A stretch of 18,069 nt of DNA from an uncultured Clostridia bacterium (lineage in GTDB: Bacteria; Bacillota; Clostridia; Oscillospirales; Butyricicoccaceae). The first letter of the stretch is position 1. Every line of letters starts with the position of its first letter. The stretch lies in NCBI GenBank assembly GCA_910586575.1, contig CAJUJQ010000060.1, forward strand, positions 1 to 18,069, read 5' to 3'. The translations under genes were made by a program, and so were the position numbers. Under the pieces are notes generated by a model. The model saw only the letters and a program-made list of their open reading frames with translations. It had not been told where the DNA came from and did no database searches. Positions 1 through 6,003 of the stretch are shown here, piece by piece.

Positions 1-40
1 CGGCGGGAATTGGAATGGCAATCATCGTTGCTGCACCTTG

Positions 41-70
41 CCCTGCCCGCCAAATGGATGGCGGGCAGGG
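41..70. repeat. GC-rich perfect stem-loop, no U-tract
   Basis: An 11-bp perfect inverted repeat (CCCTGCCCGCC at 41-51, GGCGGGCAGGG at 60-70) encloses an 8-nt loop. Neither strand has a T-run after the stem, so it is not a canonical Rho-independent terminator. It may be an mRNA 3'-end stabiliser or a weak terminator for a gene left of the window, or a dispersed intergenic palindrome. The structure is certain; its role is not. Confidence 0.5.
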
Positions 71-89
71 TGGGCGAATACGGCAAATC

Positions 90-118
90 TTTTCATTCTC
101 GAGTATAAATTCTATTAT
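90..118 (+). promoter_or_regulatory. Candidate SigA promoter for the small secreted protein
   Basis: TTTTCA (90-95) lies 17 nt from TATTAT (113-118), matching the SigA consensus at 4/6 and 5/6 positions. The predicted start is near 125, giving a leader of about 30 nt before the ATG at 154. The region is much more AT-rich than its surroundings. Confidence 0.45.
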
Positions 119-153
119 ACGCGCAAGCGATAAAAAATGAAAGGCTGATCAGG

Positions 154-675
154 ATGAAAAAAATGTTGTGCGGTTTTTTAGCCTGTCTTGCTGTATCCGC
201 ATTCGCGGCAATCCCGGCAAGTGAAATCGTTACCAGTTCCGCTGATGAAAGCGGATACCGCATTGACGTTCCCTATGCGTATCCCGTCACGCCGGATATG
301 CCGGAATGGAAGTCTCTTACATCCCTTCAAGCGATGCTGGATGCCTGCCAGATTCCAGAGGGCACTTTGGCGGGACTGACAACCCCGGCGTTAATTGAAA
401 CGGTACTGGATTATCCGTTGGCGGTCAATCTGTACGCCTATGGGCATGTATCCGAGGGGGTTGGCATTGTCGCGGGGCAATTTAACGGGCTTGCCGAATT
501 ACTGCGGCGCAGAACGGGAAACCCGGGAGATTTTGAAGCCGCTTTATCCGCTATTGCTTCGGAAGCCGCTGTTTCCGAAACAGATGCTTTTCAATCCATG
601 TACACGCGGGATTTGTTGGCCTATCTGGCAGGTGATCCGGCTTTACCATGTGCGGGAAAAGACGATGGAGCGTGA
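154..675 (+). CDS. Small secreted protein of unknown function
   Basis: This 173-residue protein begins with a probable signal peptide (MKKM, a hydrophobic core to about residue 18, likely cleavage near AFAA). The mature part is rich in helices. Its most distinctive stretch is residues 46-115: MPEWKSLTSLQAMLDACQIP, then LIETVLDYPL and QFNGLAELLRRR. From memory, a PEWK...MLDACQIPE...ETVLDYPL...FNGLxELL pattern recurs in uncharacterised secreted proteins of Bacilli and Clostridia, but I cannot assign a function. Those relatives may be longer at the C-terminus. The Shine-Dalgarno is weak (AAAGG at 140-144); an ATG at 163 is an alternative start that would shorten the signal peptide. The LacI-family gene follows after 84 nt without a visible terminator U-tract, so the two could share a transcript. 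Confidence 0.7.
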   Translation: MKKMLCGFLACLAVSAFAAIPASEIVTSSADESGYRIDVPYAYPVTPDMPEWKSLTSLQAMLDACQIPEGTLAGLTTPALIETVLDYPLAVNLYAYGHVSEGVGIVAGQFNGLAELLRRRTGNPGDFEAALSAIASEAAVSETDAFQSMYTRDLLAYLAGDPALPCAGKDDGA

Positions 676-759
676 GTAAGGGGACGGGGCTGCTCCGCAG
701 GCGGCGCGGCAGAAACGGCAGCCGCCCGATTGAAATAAATCTTGAAAGGTGCTGAGCGC

Positions 760-1797
760 ATGAAAAGTATCACGATTAAGGACATCGCAAAGATTGCAGG
801 AGTATCTTACGCGACGGTATCGCGTGCCCTCAGCAACTCCCCCGGCATCAGCGAGGACACCCGCGAGCGGGTGCTGGAAATCTGCCGGGAACAGGGCTAC
901 CGCCCGAACATCCTGGCGCGCAGCCTGATATCGAATAAAACCAATGTATTGGGGCTGATTGTCCCGGATATTTCCAACCCGTTCTATGCGGAGGTGGCGT
1001 TCCATATTGAAATCTATGCCCGTTCGCTGGGCTATAATGTAATGCTGTGCAACAGCCTGTCCAAACCGGAGCAGACGGCGGCATTATTTGAGTTCCTGGT
1101 CGGTCATCAGGTGGACGGCATGATTCTGGTCAGCCCGCATGACGACGAGCGGGCGCAGGTCGCGCGGCAGCTGCACCTGGTGCCGACGGTCATTATCGGC
1201 GACAGTGAAATCGCGGATAGCACGGTCGTTTGTGAGGCCAGCAGCATCCGCCTGGACAATTTCGCGGGCGGGCAGCTGGGCACGGAATATTTGCTCGGGC
1301 TTGGACACCGGGAGATTTTCTATCTGGGCTACCGCCCCGGCAGCATGACCCATACCCGGCGCGTCAGCGGCTATAAAGCCGCGATGAAGGCCGTCGGGCT
1401 GAAACGGCATGTCATGGACAACCATTCCGACGTTTCCTCTTCGGAAGCAGGCTACCGCCTTGGGCTGGAGCTGTTCCGGAGCGGGCAGCCCTGCACCGCG
1501 GTTTTCGCGGCGACCGACGCGGTCGCGCTGGGCATTTTGAACGCGGCGGACGAATGCGGCGTTTCCATCCCGGACGATGTTTCACTGCTGGGCTTTGATA
1601 ATATTTCCTACGCGGGATTGTCCCGTATCAATTTGACAACGATTGACCAGCGCAAGCCCCGTCTGGCGGCGGGCGCGATTGACCTTCTGACCGACGCTAT
1701 CGCCCATCCCGACCGGGAGGAGGACGTACGGCGGATTATCCGCCCCGCGCTGGTGGAGCGCAGCACCTGTAAGCCGCTTGCGGCGGAGCAATCATAA
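760..1797 (+). CDS. LacI/GalR-family transcriptional repressor
   Basis: A 345-residue, full-length LacI/GalR-type regulator. The N-terminal helix-turn-helix reads ITIKDIAKIAGVSYATVSRA, followed by the hinge region (GYRPNILARSL) and a periplasmic-binding-protein-like effector domain starting at VLGLIVPDISNPFYAEVA. Typical core motifs include HQVDGMILVSP, LLGLGHREIFYLG, AVFAATDAVALGILNA and VSLLGFDNISYAGL. Its effector, probably a small sugar-like or nucleotide-like ligand, cannot be read from sequence. I chose ATG 760 over an in-frame TTG at 742 because the latter overlaps the ribosome-binding site (GAAAGGTG at 744-751). The PHP phosphatase gene starts 17 nt downstream, so the two form an operon. 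A perfect LacI-type palindrome at 3607-3620, over the HAD promoter, is a candidate target. I saw no copy upstream of this gene. Confidence 0.93.
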   Translation: MKSITIKDIAKIAGVSYATVSRALSNSPGISEDTRERVLEICREQGYRPNILARSLISNKTNVLGLIVPDISNPFYAEVAFHIEIYARSLGYNVMLCNSLSKPEQTAALFEFLVGHQVDGMILVSPHDDERAQVARQLHLVPTVIIGDSEIADSTVVCEASSIRLDNFAGGQLGTEYLLGLGHREIFYLGYRPGSMTHTRRVSGYKAAMKAVGLKRHVMDNHSDVSSSEAGYRLGLELFRSGQPCTAVFAATDAVALGILNAADECGVSIPDDVSLLGFDNISYAGLSRINLTTIDQRKPRLAAGAIDLLTDAIAHPDREEDVRRIIRPALVERSTCKPLAAEQS

Positions 1798-1814
1798 AAG
1801 GGGGGCGTTCTGCA

Positions 1815-2588
1815 ATGTTTGATTACCATATGCACACCGCCCATTCCTTTGACGCGGAAACGCCGCCCGCCGAAATGCTGGAAGCAGCCGCCCGCGCCGG
1901 CCTCCGGGAAATCTGCTTCACCGACCATGTCGATTTGGACGGCAGCGGGTTCGAGCCTGCCGACCTTGCCGCGCTCGCGCGGGATGTGCAGGCTTTGCAG
2001 GGCGGGCCTGTCGCGGTGCGCTTCGGCGCGGAGGTCAGCCTTGCGGATGCGGAATGCGCGCGGCGCTCCAGGGAATACCTGCAAGGGCTGGAACCGGATT
2101 TCATCATCGGCTCGGTACATTTAATAGACGGTGTTGACCCTTATGACGAAAAAGGGCTGTTCCGTGAACCCAAAGAAACTGTTTACCGCCGCTATTTGGA
2201 GTGCATCAACCAGGCAATCCGCACCGGTTTCAATTTCTCGGTGCTCGGGCATTATGATTATATCGCGAAATGCGCGGACTATGACGACTGTTCCTTCCCG
2301 CTTTCCACCGCGCCGGAGCTGTTCGACCAGATTTTTGACTTTTTGGTTGCGCGCGGCAAGGGGATTGAGATCAACACCGCGTCCTGGAAGGGCGGCGGCG
2401 CGTGGGGATTGGAAATCCTGCGGCGCTACCGTGCGCGCGGCGGTGAATTTGTAACCGTCGGCTCGGACGCGCACGCACCCGCCAGGGTTGGCAGCCGCAT
2501 CCCGGAGGCGATTGAACTGGCACGCGCCGCCGGGATTCCCTACCTTGCCACCTTTGATAAAATGCGGCCCGTGCTCCATCCGCTTTGA
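1815..2588 (+). CDS. PHP-domain phosphatase, histidinol-phosphatase (HisJ)-like
   Basis: This 257-residue protein has the complete PHP metal-binding set: HMH at residues 5-7 in the N-terminal strand, FTDHVDLD, the glutamate in RFGAEVS, the histidine in IIGSVHLIDG, LGHYDY, GIEINTAS and the final VTVGSDAHAPARVG. Length and motif order fit the HisJ/HisK histidinol-phosphate phosphatase family (EC 3.1.3.15), which hydrolyses L-histidinol phosphate to histidinol in the cytoplasm. No other histidine-biosynthesis gene is present, and a second paralog lies at 13028. The physiological substrate could therefore be another small phosphate monoester. It sits 17 nt behind the LacI regulator with a G-rich ribosome-binding site (AGGGGGG), so it is probably co-transcribed with it. 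Confidence 0.85.
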   Translation: MFDYHMHTAHSFDAETPPAEMLEAAARAGLREICFTDHVDLDGSGFEPADLAALARDVQALQGGPVAVRFGAEVSLADAECARRSREYLQGLEPDFIIGSVHLIDGVDPYDEKGLFREPKETVYRRYLECINQAIRTGFNFSVLGHYDYIAKCADYDDCSFPLSTAPELFDQIFDFLVARGKGIEINTASWKGGGAWGLEILRRYRARGGEFVTVGSDAHAPARVGSRIPEAIELARAAGIPYLATFDKMRPVLHPL

Positions 2589-2760
2589 GACAAAAGGGAG
2601 GGGCGTTGGCACCGTCGGTTTCCTAAAAACCGTTCTCCTCAAAAGTTTTGAAAAGTGAACGTTTCCCAACAAAGCCATCATAACCGGGGTACAAAAATCC
2701 GCTTATTTTTTAAGGCTGGACTTTGCCAGCAGTCCCAAAAGAACCAAAAAACCGGAAAAG

Positions 2761-2800
2761 CCCTTCGGAAGGAACGTGCACACCTTCCGAAGGGTTTTCC
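2761..2800. terminator. Bidirectional Rho-independent terminator between the PHP and HAD genes
   Basis: A 12-bp perfect stem (CCCTTCGGAAGG at 2761-2772, CCTTCCGAAGGG at 2783-2794) with a 10-nt loop is followed on the + strand by TTTTCCTT. On the - strand it is followed by CTTTTCC and a further T-run. It begins immediately after the HAD stop codon and lies about 170 nt after the PHP stop, so it can end both convergent transcripts. The rest of 2589-2760 holds only a weak 6-bp hairpin and no gene that I can see. Confidence 0.85.
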
Positions 2801-3580
2801 TTATTTCTTCTGAAGCGAAGGCAGGCTTTCCTCCGCCCGCAGGCTGTCCATAATCGGCAGGATTTCCGGCAGCGCGTGGATAAAATAGGTTGGATGGAAG
2901 CCCATATCACGGTACGCGGTATCCCGGTGATAGGTCAGCGGGTTGTCGATTTGAATGATGGGCCATCCGGCTGCCAGTGCGCCGCGCACATCGCGGGAAA
3001 CCGTATCCCCGACATATATCACCTCGTGCTTTGAAAGACCCATATCGTGCAGGCAAATTTCAAAAATCCGGGGGTCTGGCTTGCGGATTTTGCACACGGA
3101 GGATTGCAGCACATAGGGGAACGCCCCGGACAGCCCATGCCGTTCGAGCACATTGCCGACCATCGTGCGGCTCATGACGTTGGACAGGATGCCCAGCCGG
3201 TACCCACGCGCCCGCAGGCCGGAAATGGTTTCCTGCAGCCCCTCCCGTGGGATGATTTCTTTCTCTTCCAGGTCGAAAATACAGCAAAGCTCCTCCCCAA
3301 GCCCCTCCAAAAGGTGCTTGTCAAAGCCGGGCGCCGCCAGGAAATAGTCCTGCCAGATGACATCCGGGTCAAGCTCGGTCAAGTGCTCCTCGCTGAATTG
3401 CTTGTAGCGCCTCGCGCCCTCCGTAATGGCGGAAAACAGCGTTTCATCGTCCGTCTCGCTCAAAATCCCGCGCCGCGACAGCACCGCGCGCACCAGCGCA
3501 CGGAACCGCCGGGTGCTTTCGGCGGTTTTTACCTGGGTATGCAGCGTGCCGCCTACGTCAAATATGACTGCTTTTATCAT
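2801..3580 (-). CDS. HAD-superfamily hydrolase with a DxGGT nucleophile motif
   Basis: A 259-residue cytoplasmic haloacid-dehalogenase-fold hydrolase. Motif I is IFDVGGTLH (Asp8 as nucleophile), motif II LGILSNVMSR, motif III KIRKPDP with the conserved Lys, and motif IV VIYVGDTVSRDVRGA. A helical cap lies between motifs I and II (about residues 20-110). The fold acts on small phosphorylated metabolites or nucleotides; the substrate here is unknown. The second Asp of the usual DxD motif is Gly, a known variant (DxGGT) in many phosphatase-like members. The start is supported by GAAAGGGG nine nt upstream of the ATG. The gene stands alone on its strand, has a near-consensus SigA promoter with an overlapping operator, and ends directly in a terminator. 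Confidence 0.88.
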   Translation of the reverse strand: MIKAVIFDVGGTLHTQVKTAESTRRFRALVRAVLSRRGILSETDDETLFSAITEGARRYKQFSEEHLTELDPDVIWQDYFLAAPGFDKHLLEGLGEELCCIFDLEEKEIIPREGLQETISGLRARGYRLGILSNVMSRTMVGNVLERHGLSGAFPYVLQSSVCKIRKPDPRIFEICLHDMGLSKHEVIYVGDTVSRDVRGALAAGWPIIQIDNPLTYHRDTAYRDMGFHPTYFIHALPEILPIMDSLRAEESLPSLQKK

Positions 3581-3606
3581 GCTCGGATGCCCCTTTCTGC
3601 TAAAAG

Positions 3607-3620
3607 CGAAAACGTTTTCG
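3607..3620. promoter_or_regulatory. LacI-type operator palindrome (cre-like) at the HAD promoter
   Basis: CGAAAACGTTTTCG is a perfect 14-bp palindrome with the central CG typical of LacI/GalR operators. It closely resembles the E. coli PurR operator core and matches most positions of the Firmicute CcpA cre consensus. It starts about 9 nt downstream of the -10 box of the HAD gene on the minus strand, so it would cover roughly +2 to +15 and block initiation or clearance. The repressor could be the LacI-family protein encoded at 760 or a genome-wide regulator such as CcpA. Confidence 0.7.
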
Positions 3621-3628
3621 GTACCCTC

Positions 3629-3657
3629 ATTTTATCAAATCAGGATCGAGCTGTCAA
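3629..3657 (-). promoter_or_regulatory. SigA promoter of the HAD hydrolase gene
   Basis: Read on the minus strand, TTGACA (3657-3652, a full match) lies 17 nt from TAAAAT (3634-3629, 5/6). The predicted start is near 3622, giving a leader of about 40 nt. This is one of the two best promoters in the window. The operator palindrome lies just downstream. Confidence 0.75.
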
Positions 3658-3748
3658 CCGGCGCGGTTCCCCATGCGCTGCGCCGGAAATAACGCATTCG
3701 GGAATTATTACCGGTATGGAATGTAATATTTCAAATGTTCTCAGCCCC

Positions 3749-3777
3749 TTGCACAAACAGCGGCATCCGTATATACT
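3749..3777 (+). promoter_or_regulatory. SigA promoter of the WG-repeat protein gene
   Basis: TTGCAC (3749-3754) lies 17 nt from TATACT (3772-3777). The predicted start is near 3784, leaving a leader of about 68 nt. It is divergent from the HAD promoter, with about 90 nt between the two -35 boxes. Confidence 0.6.
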
Positions 3778-3797
3778 GGTAGCAGATAAAAGCTGCC

Positions 3798-3815
3798 TGC
3801 GGCGAATTTGCCGCA
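3798..3815. promoter_or_regulatory. Near-perfect 18-bp dyad in the leader of the WG-repeat gene
   Basis: TGCGGCGAATTTGCCGCA is symmetric at 8 of 9 base pairs, and the ninth would be a G-U pair in RNA. It begins about 14 nt after the predicted transcription start and ends 24 nt before the ribosome-binding site (GAGGGA at 3840-3845). It could be a repressor site or a leader hairpin. There is no T-run, so it is not a terminator. Confidence 0.4.
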
Positions 3816-3851
3816 TACATACTCAATTCAAAATTATATGAGGGAAAGATT

Positions 3852-5708
3852 ATGAAACGAACGATACCAAACCTGCTGCTTTCCCTGCTGGCCCCCGCGA
3901 TATTGACCGCAGCGGCGTCCGCTGCTTCGTTCCCTGTTCCGGCGACCGACGCATCGGGCGTAACCCGCTGGGGGTATATGGCTGATGGCGGCAGGACTGT
4001 CACAGACTTTATTTATGCATCGGCCGGTGAGTTCGCCGAAAACGGGCTTGCCGCCGTCACCAGTGAGGATGGGAAGCTCGCCTTTGTCCGCGAGGACGGG
4101 CGGCGGGTGACCGGCTGGCTGGAAATGCCGGAAAGCTGGCAGACGGAAGGCCCCTGGCTGGCGCTCAACTACGGCAAGTATATTGACTTTTACGACGCAG
4201 GCGGTACGCTGGCCGCGTCGATTGAAGGCGCGTCGGGCTTCCCCGGGGACGGCATGGTTGTTTCCGCCGTCCGGGAAAAGCGGCAGACACTCTATGGCTA
4301 CCGGCTGCTTCAGCCCGAGCCGCCCGCGGAACCCGAGCCGCCGTCCGAAGGCGAAGAAAAGGCCGAAGCGTCGGGGGACGGTAAGCCAGCGGAGGAAACC
4401 GGTGCGGAATCCCCCGATGGGGCGCAGCCTGAGCAGCCGCCGCAGGAGGCGAACCCCTTCGCCATCGAACCACAGTATCTGGCGGCAGGCAATTTCCGGA
4501 AGGGGCGCGCGCTGGTGCGGACCTGCCAGGGCGTCTACGCGGTGATTAACACCAGGGGCGAGGTGCTCCGGGAGCTGCCCGGCGGTACGGTCCCTATTGC
4601 GCTCGACATTTACGCCGATGATGTGGTTATCCTGGAAATGCAGGGACGGTACGCGCTCTATTCCTTGGAAAATATGCAGTTCCTGACCAGTTTTTCTTAT
4701 GACGAGATTCTACCCTTCGACCGTTCGGCGGCGCGCTGCCGCTCCGGCAATCTTTGGGGGTTGGTCGCGGCAGACGGCTCGGTCATTCTGGAACCCACCT
4801 ATCCCTATCTTTCGTATATGGGCGAGGGCGTGTACGCGGCGCGCGGCACCGACCCCGGCGCGGCGGCAATCAGCGAAAACGGCACGGTACTTTATTCAAC
4901 CGGCACCTATGTCGGCGGCTTCCAGACCTTTACCCACGGCTATTCCTGGCACGGCAGGCTGGACGGCAGCGTTGTCTTTTTCAACTCCATCGGCACCATT
5001 GCCCAGCCCTTCACCGACGCGGTTGACCCGCAGGTTATGACCGGCAAGGTGGTGCGCATCACCCGCGACGGTGTGGACTGCTATCTCGACATCCGTTCGG
5101 GGGAAACCATTTATACCAACGACCGCCAGTACACCCTGGGGGACGGGCTGGAAATTACCGCCGAAACCTACGAAAAATATCTGGGAATGCGCTCGGACGG
5201 CACCGAGTACGGCTATCACGTGGAATACCCGCAGCTTTCCGGGCACCCGGACGAAGCCGTACAGGCCGCCATCAATGACAGCATCCGTAATTTCTTTGTA
5301 TCCGGCCCCGGCGGGGAGCAGGACCGTTCGCTGGAAGCCACATTCGGCTTTTCGGTGGAAGGCCAGGTGCTCGTCGTCTGGGCGAACGGCATCAGCGGCC
5401 TGGACAACAGCGCCGTACTCTGGAACGATTCCATCGGCCTTGACCTGGTGACCGGGGAGCGCTACACGGCTTATGGTTCGCTGTTCGGCAGTGACGCTTC
5501 CGCTACGCTGTCCAAACGGCTCCCGAAGGGCGCACCCTATTTCAGCTATCCCCGTATGGACGCGGGCGGCGTGACGTTCTACCGGAATTACCCTTCGGTT
5601 TCCGGCAGCGCGCCCTATGCCAAGCCGCTCCGGCTGACCTTCAGCCAGCTGGCCGGGGCTGTCAATACGGACAGCGCCTGCTATCGGGCACTGACAGCCA
5701 AGAGCTGA
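3852..5708 (+). CDS. Secreted WG-repeat protein with DUF3298-like C-terminus
   Basis: A 618-residue exported protein. Residues 1-25 form a signal peptide with probable cleavage after ASA. Degenerate WG (beta-strand) repeats follow: RWGYMADGGRTVTDFIY near residue 39, and the clearest, LWGLVAADGSVILEPTYPYL, at 301-320. A low-complexity Pro/Glu linker at about 154-200 (PEPPAEPEPPSEGEE) interrupts the repeats. From about 450 the character changes: YHVEYPQLSGHPDEAVQAAI, followed by ANGISGLDNSAVLWND and GLDLVTGERYTAYGSLF. This resembles the DUF4163/DUF3298 (RsiV-type) extracellular module. WG proteins are common in clostridial secretomes and have no established enzymatic role. The gene is monocistronic, with its own promoter and a strong terminator. 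Confidence 0.82.
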   Translation: MKRTIPNLLLSLLAPAILTAAASAASFPVPATDASGVTRWGYMADGGRTVTDFIYASAGEFAENGLAAVTSEDGKLAFVREDGRRVTGWLEMPESWQTEGPWLALNYGKYIDFYDAGGTLAASIEGASGFPGDGMVVSAVREKRQTLYGYRLLQPEPPAEPEPPSEGEEKAEASGDGKPAEETGAESPDGAQPEQPPQEANPFAIEPQYLAAGNFRKGRALVRTCQGVYAVINTRGEVLRELPGGTVPIALDIYADDVVILEMQGRYALYSLENMQFLTSFSYDEILPFDRSAARCRSGNLWGLVAADGSVILEPTYPYLSYMGEGVYAARGTDPGAAAISENGTVLYSTGTYVGGFQTFTHGYSWHGRLDGSVVFFNSIGTIAQPFTDAVDPQVMTGKVVRITRDGVDCYLDIRSGETIYTNDRQYTLGDGLEITAETYEKYLGMRSDGTEYGYHVEYPQLSGHPDEAVQAAINDSIRNFFVSGPGGEQDRSLEATFGFSVEGQVLVVWANGISGLDNSAVLWNDSIGLDLVTGERYTAYGSLFGSDASATLSKRLPKGAPYFSYPRMDAGGVTFYRNYPSVSGSAPYAKPLRLTFSQLAGAVNTDSACYRALTAKS

Positions 5709-5731
5709 AACGGATCAATAGGCAGTCTGAA

Positions 5732-5761
5732 CCCGGCGGCCCCTGCCGCCGGGTTTGTTTT
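5732..5761 (+). terminator. Rho-independent terminator of the WG-repeat gene
   Basis: A perfect 9-bp stem (CCCGGCGGC at 5732-5740, GCCGCCGGG at 5745-5753) with a 4-nt loop is followed by TTTGTTTT. It lies 23 nt after the stop codon. Confidence 0.9.
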
Positions 5762-5826
5762 CCCCGCCGGGCGCGGTTTTCGGGTTTGCCGCACCCTTGA
5801 AGAGGGAAAAACGTTTGGCGCGTGGC

Positions 5827-5843
5827 TTGACAGATTCTGTCAA
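5827..5843. promoter_or_regulatory. Perfect 17-bp palindrome, candidate operator
   Basis: TTGACAGATTCTGTCAA has two perfect 8-bp arms around one central T. Each arm begins with TTGACA, so it could pose as a -35 box in either direction, but I see no good -10 box at 17 nt on either side. It lies about 107 nt upstream of the best promoter of the next gene. A dimeric regulator site is the likeliest reading; the regulator is not known. Confidence 0.5.
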
Positions 5844-5866
5844 ACAGACGGATGTTTTGGGATTCT

Positions 5867-5895
5867 TTGCAGGCCGCAGGAAACTGCTTCATAAT
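5867..5895 (+). promoter_or_regulatory. Secondary candidate promoter upstream of the large secreted protein
   Basis: TTGCAG (5867-5872) lies 17 nt from CATAAT (5890-5895). It would start near 5902 and give a leader of about 100 nt. It is weaker than the extended -10 promoter at 5934-5962. If both are real, the gene has tandem promoters. Confidence 0.35.
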
Positions 5896-5933
5896 AAGTT
5901 TGCAAATTATTCACAAATTGGGGAAACTTCCCG

Positions 5934-5962
5934 TTGTCACTCTCCGTCAAATGTGATAGACT
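5934..5962 (+). promoter_or_regulatory. Extended -10 SigA promoter of the large secreted protein
   Basis: TTGTCA (5934-5939) lies 17 nt from TAGACT (5957-5962), which is preceded by TGA at 5954-5956 (an extended -10 TGn motif). The predicted start is near 5969. The short leader ends in a consensus AGGAGG (5989-5994) nine nt before the ATG, consistent with strong expression. Confidence 0.65.
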
Positions 5963-6003
5963 AGACAAGTAGAACCCGGAAATTTATGAGGAGGTAACTT
6001 CTA

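Noticed and set aside
688..726. GC-rich inverted repeats between the small secreted protein and LacI genes
   Set aside because: Several alternative 6-bp pairings, none with a U-tract. Too weak to call a terminator or operator.
742..759. Upstream TTG start that would add six residues to the LacI-family protein
   Set aside because: It overlaps the GAAAGGTG ribosome-binding site that suits ATG 760, and LacI proteins normally begin just before the helix-turn-helix.
2616..2632. Hairpin CGGTTT-CCTAA-AAACCG downstream of the PHP gene
   Set aside because: Only 6 bp, AT-rich, with no T-run. The strong bidirectional terminator at 2761-2800 explains termination better.
3047..3841. Long + strand open frame (264 codons) across the HAD gene
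   Set aside because: Antisense to a clear HAD hydrolase and low-complexity in composition, with no ribosome-binding site or family motif. It is a GC-driven shadow.
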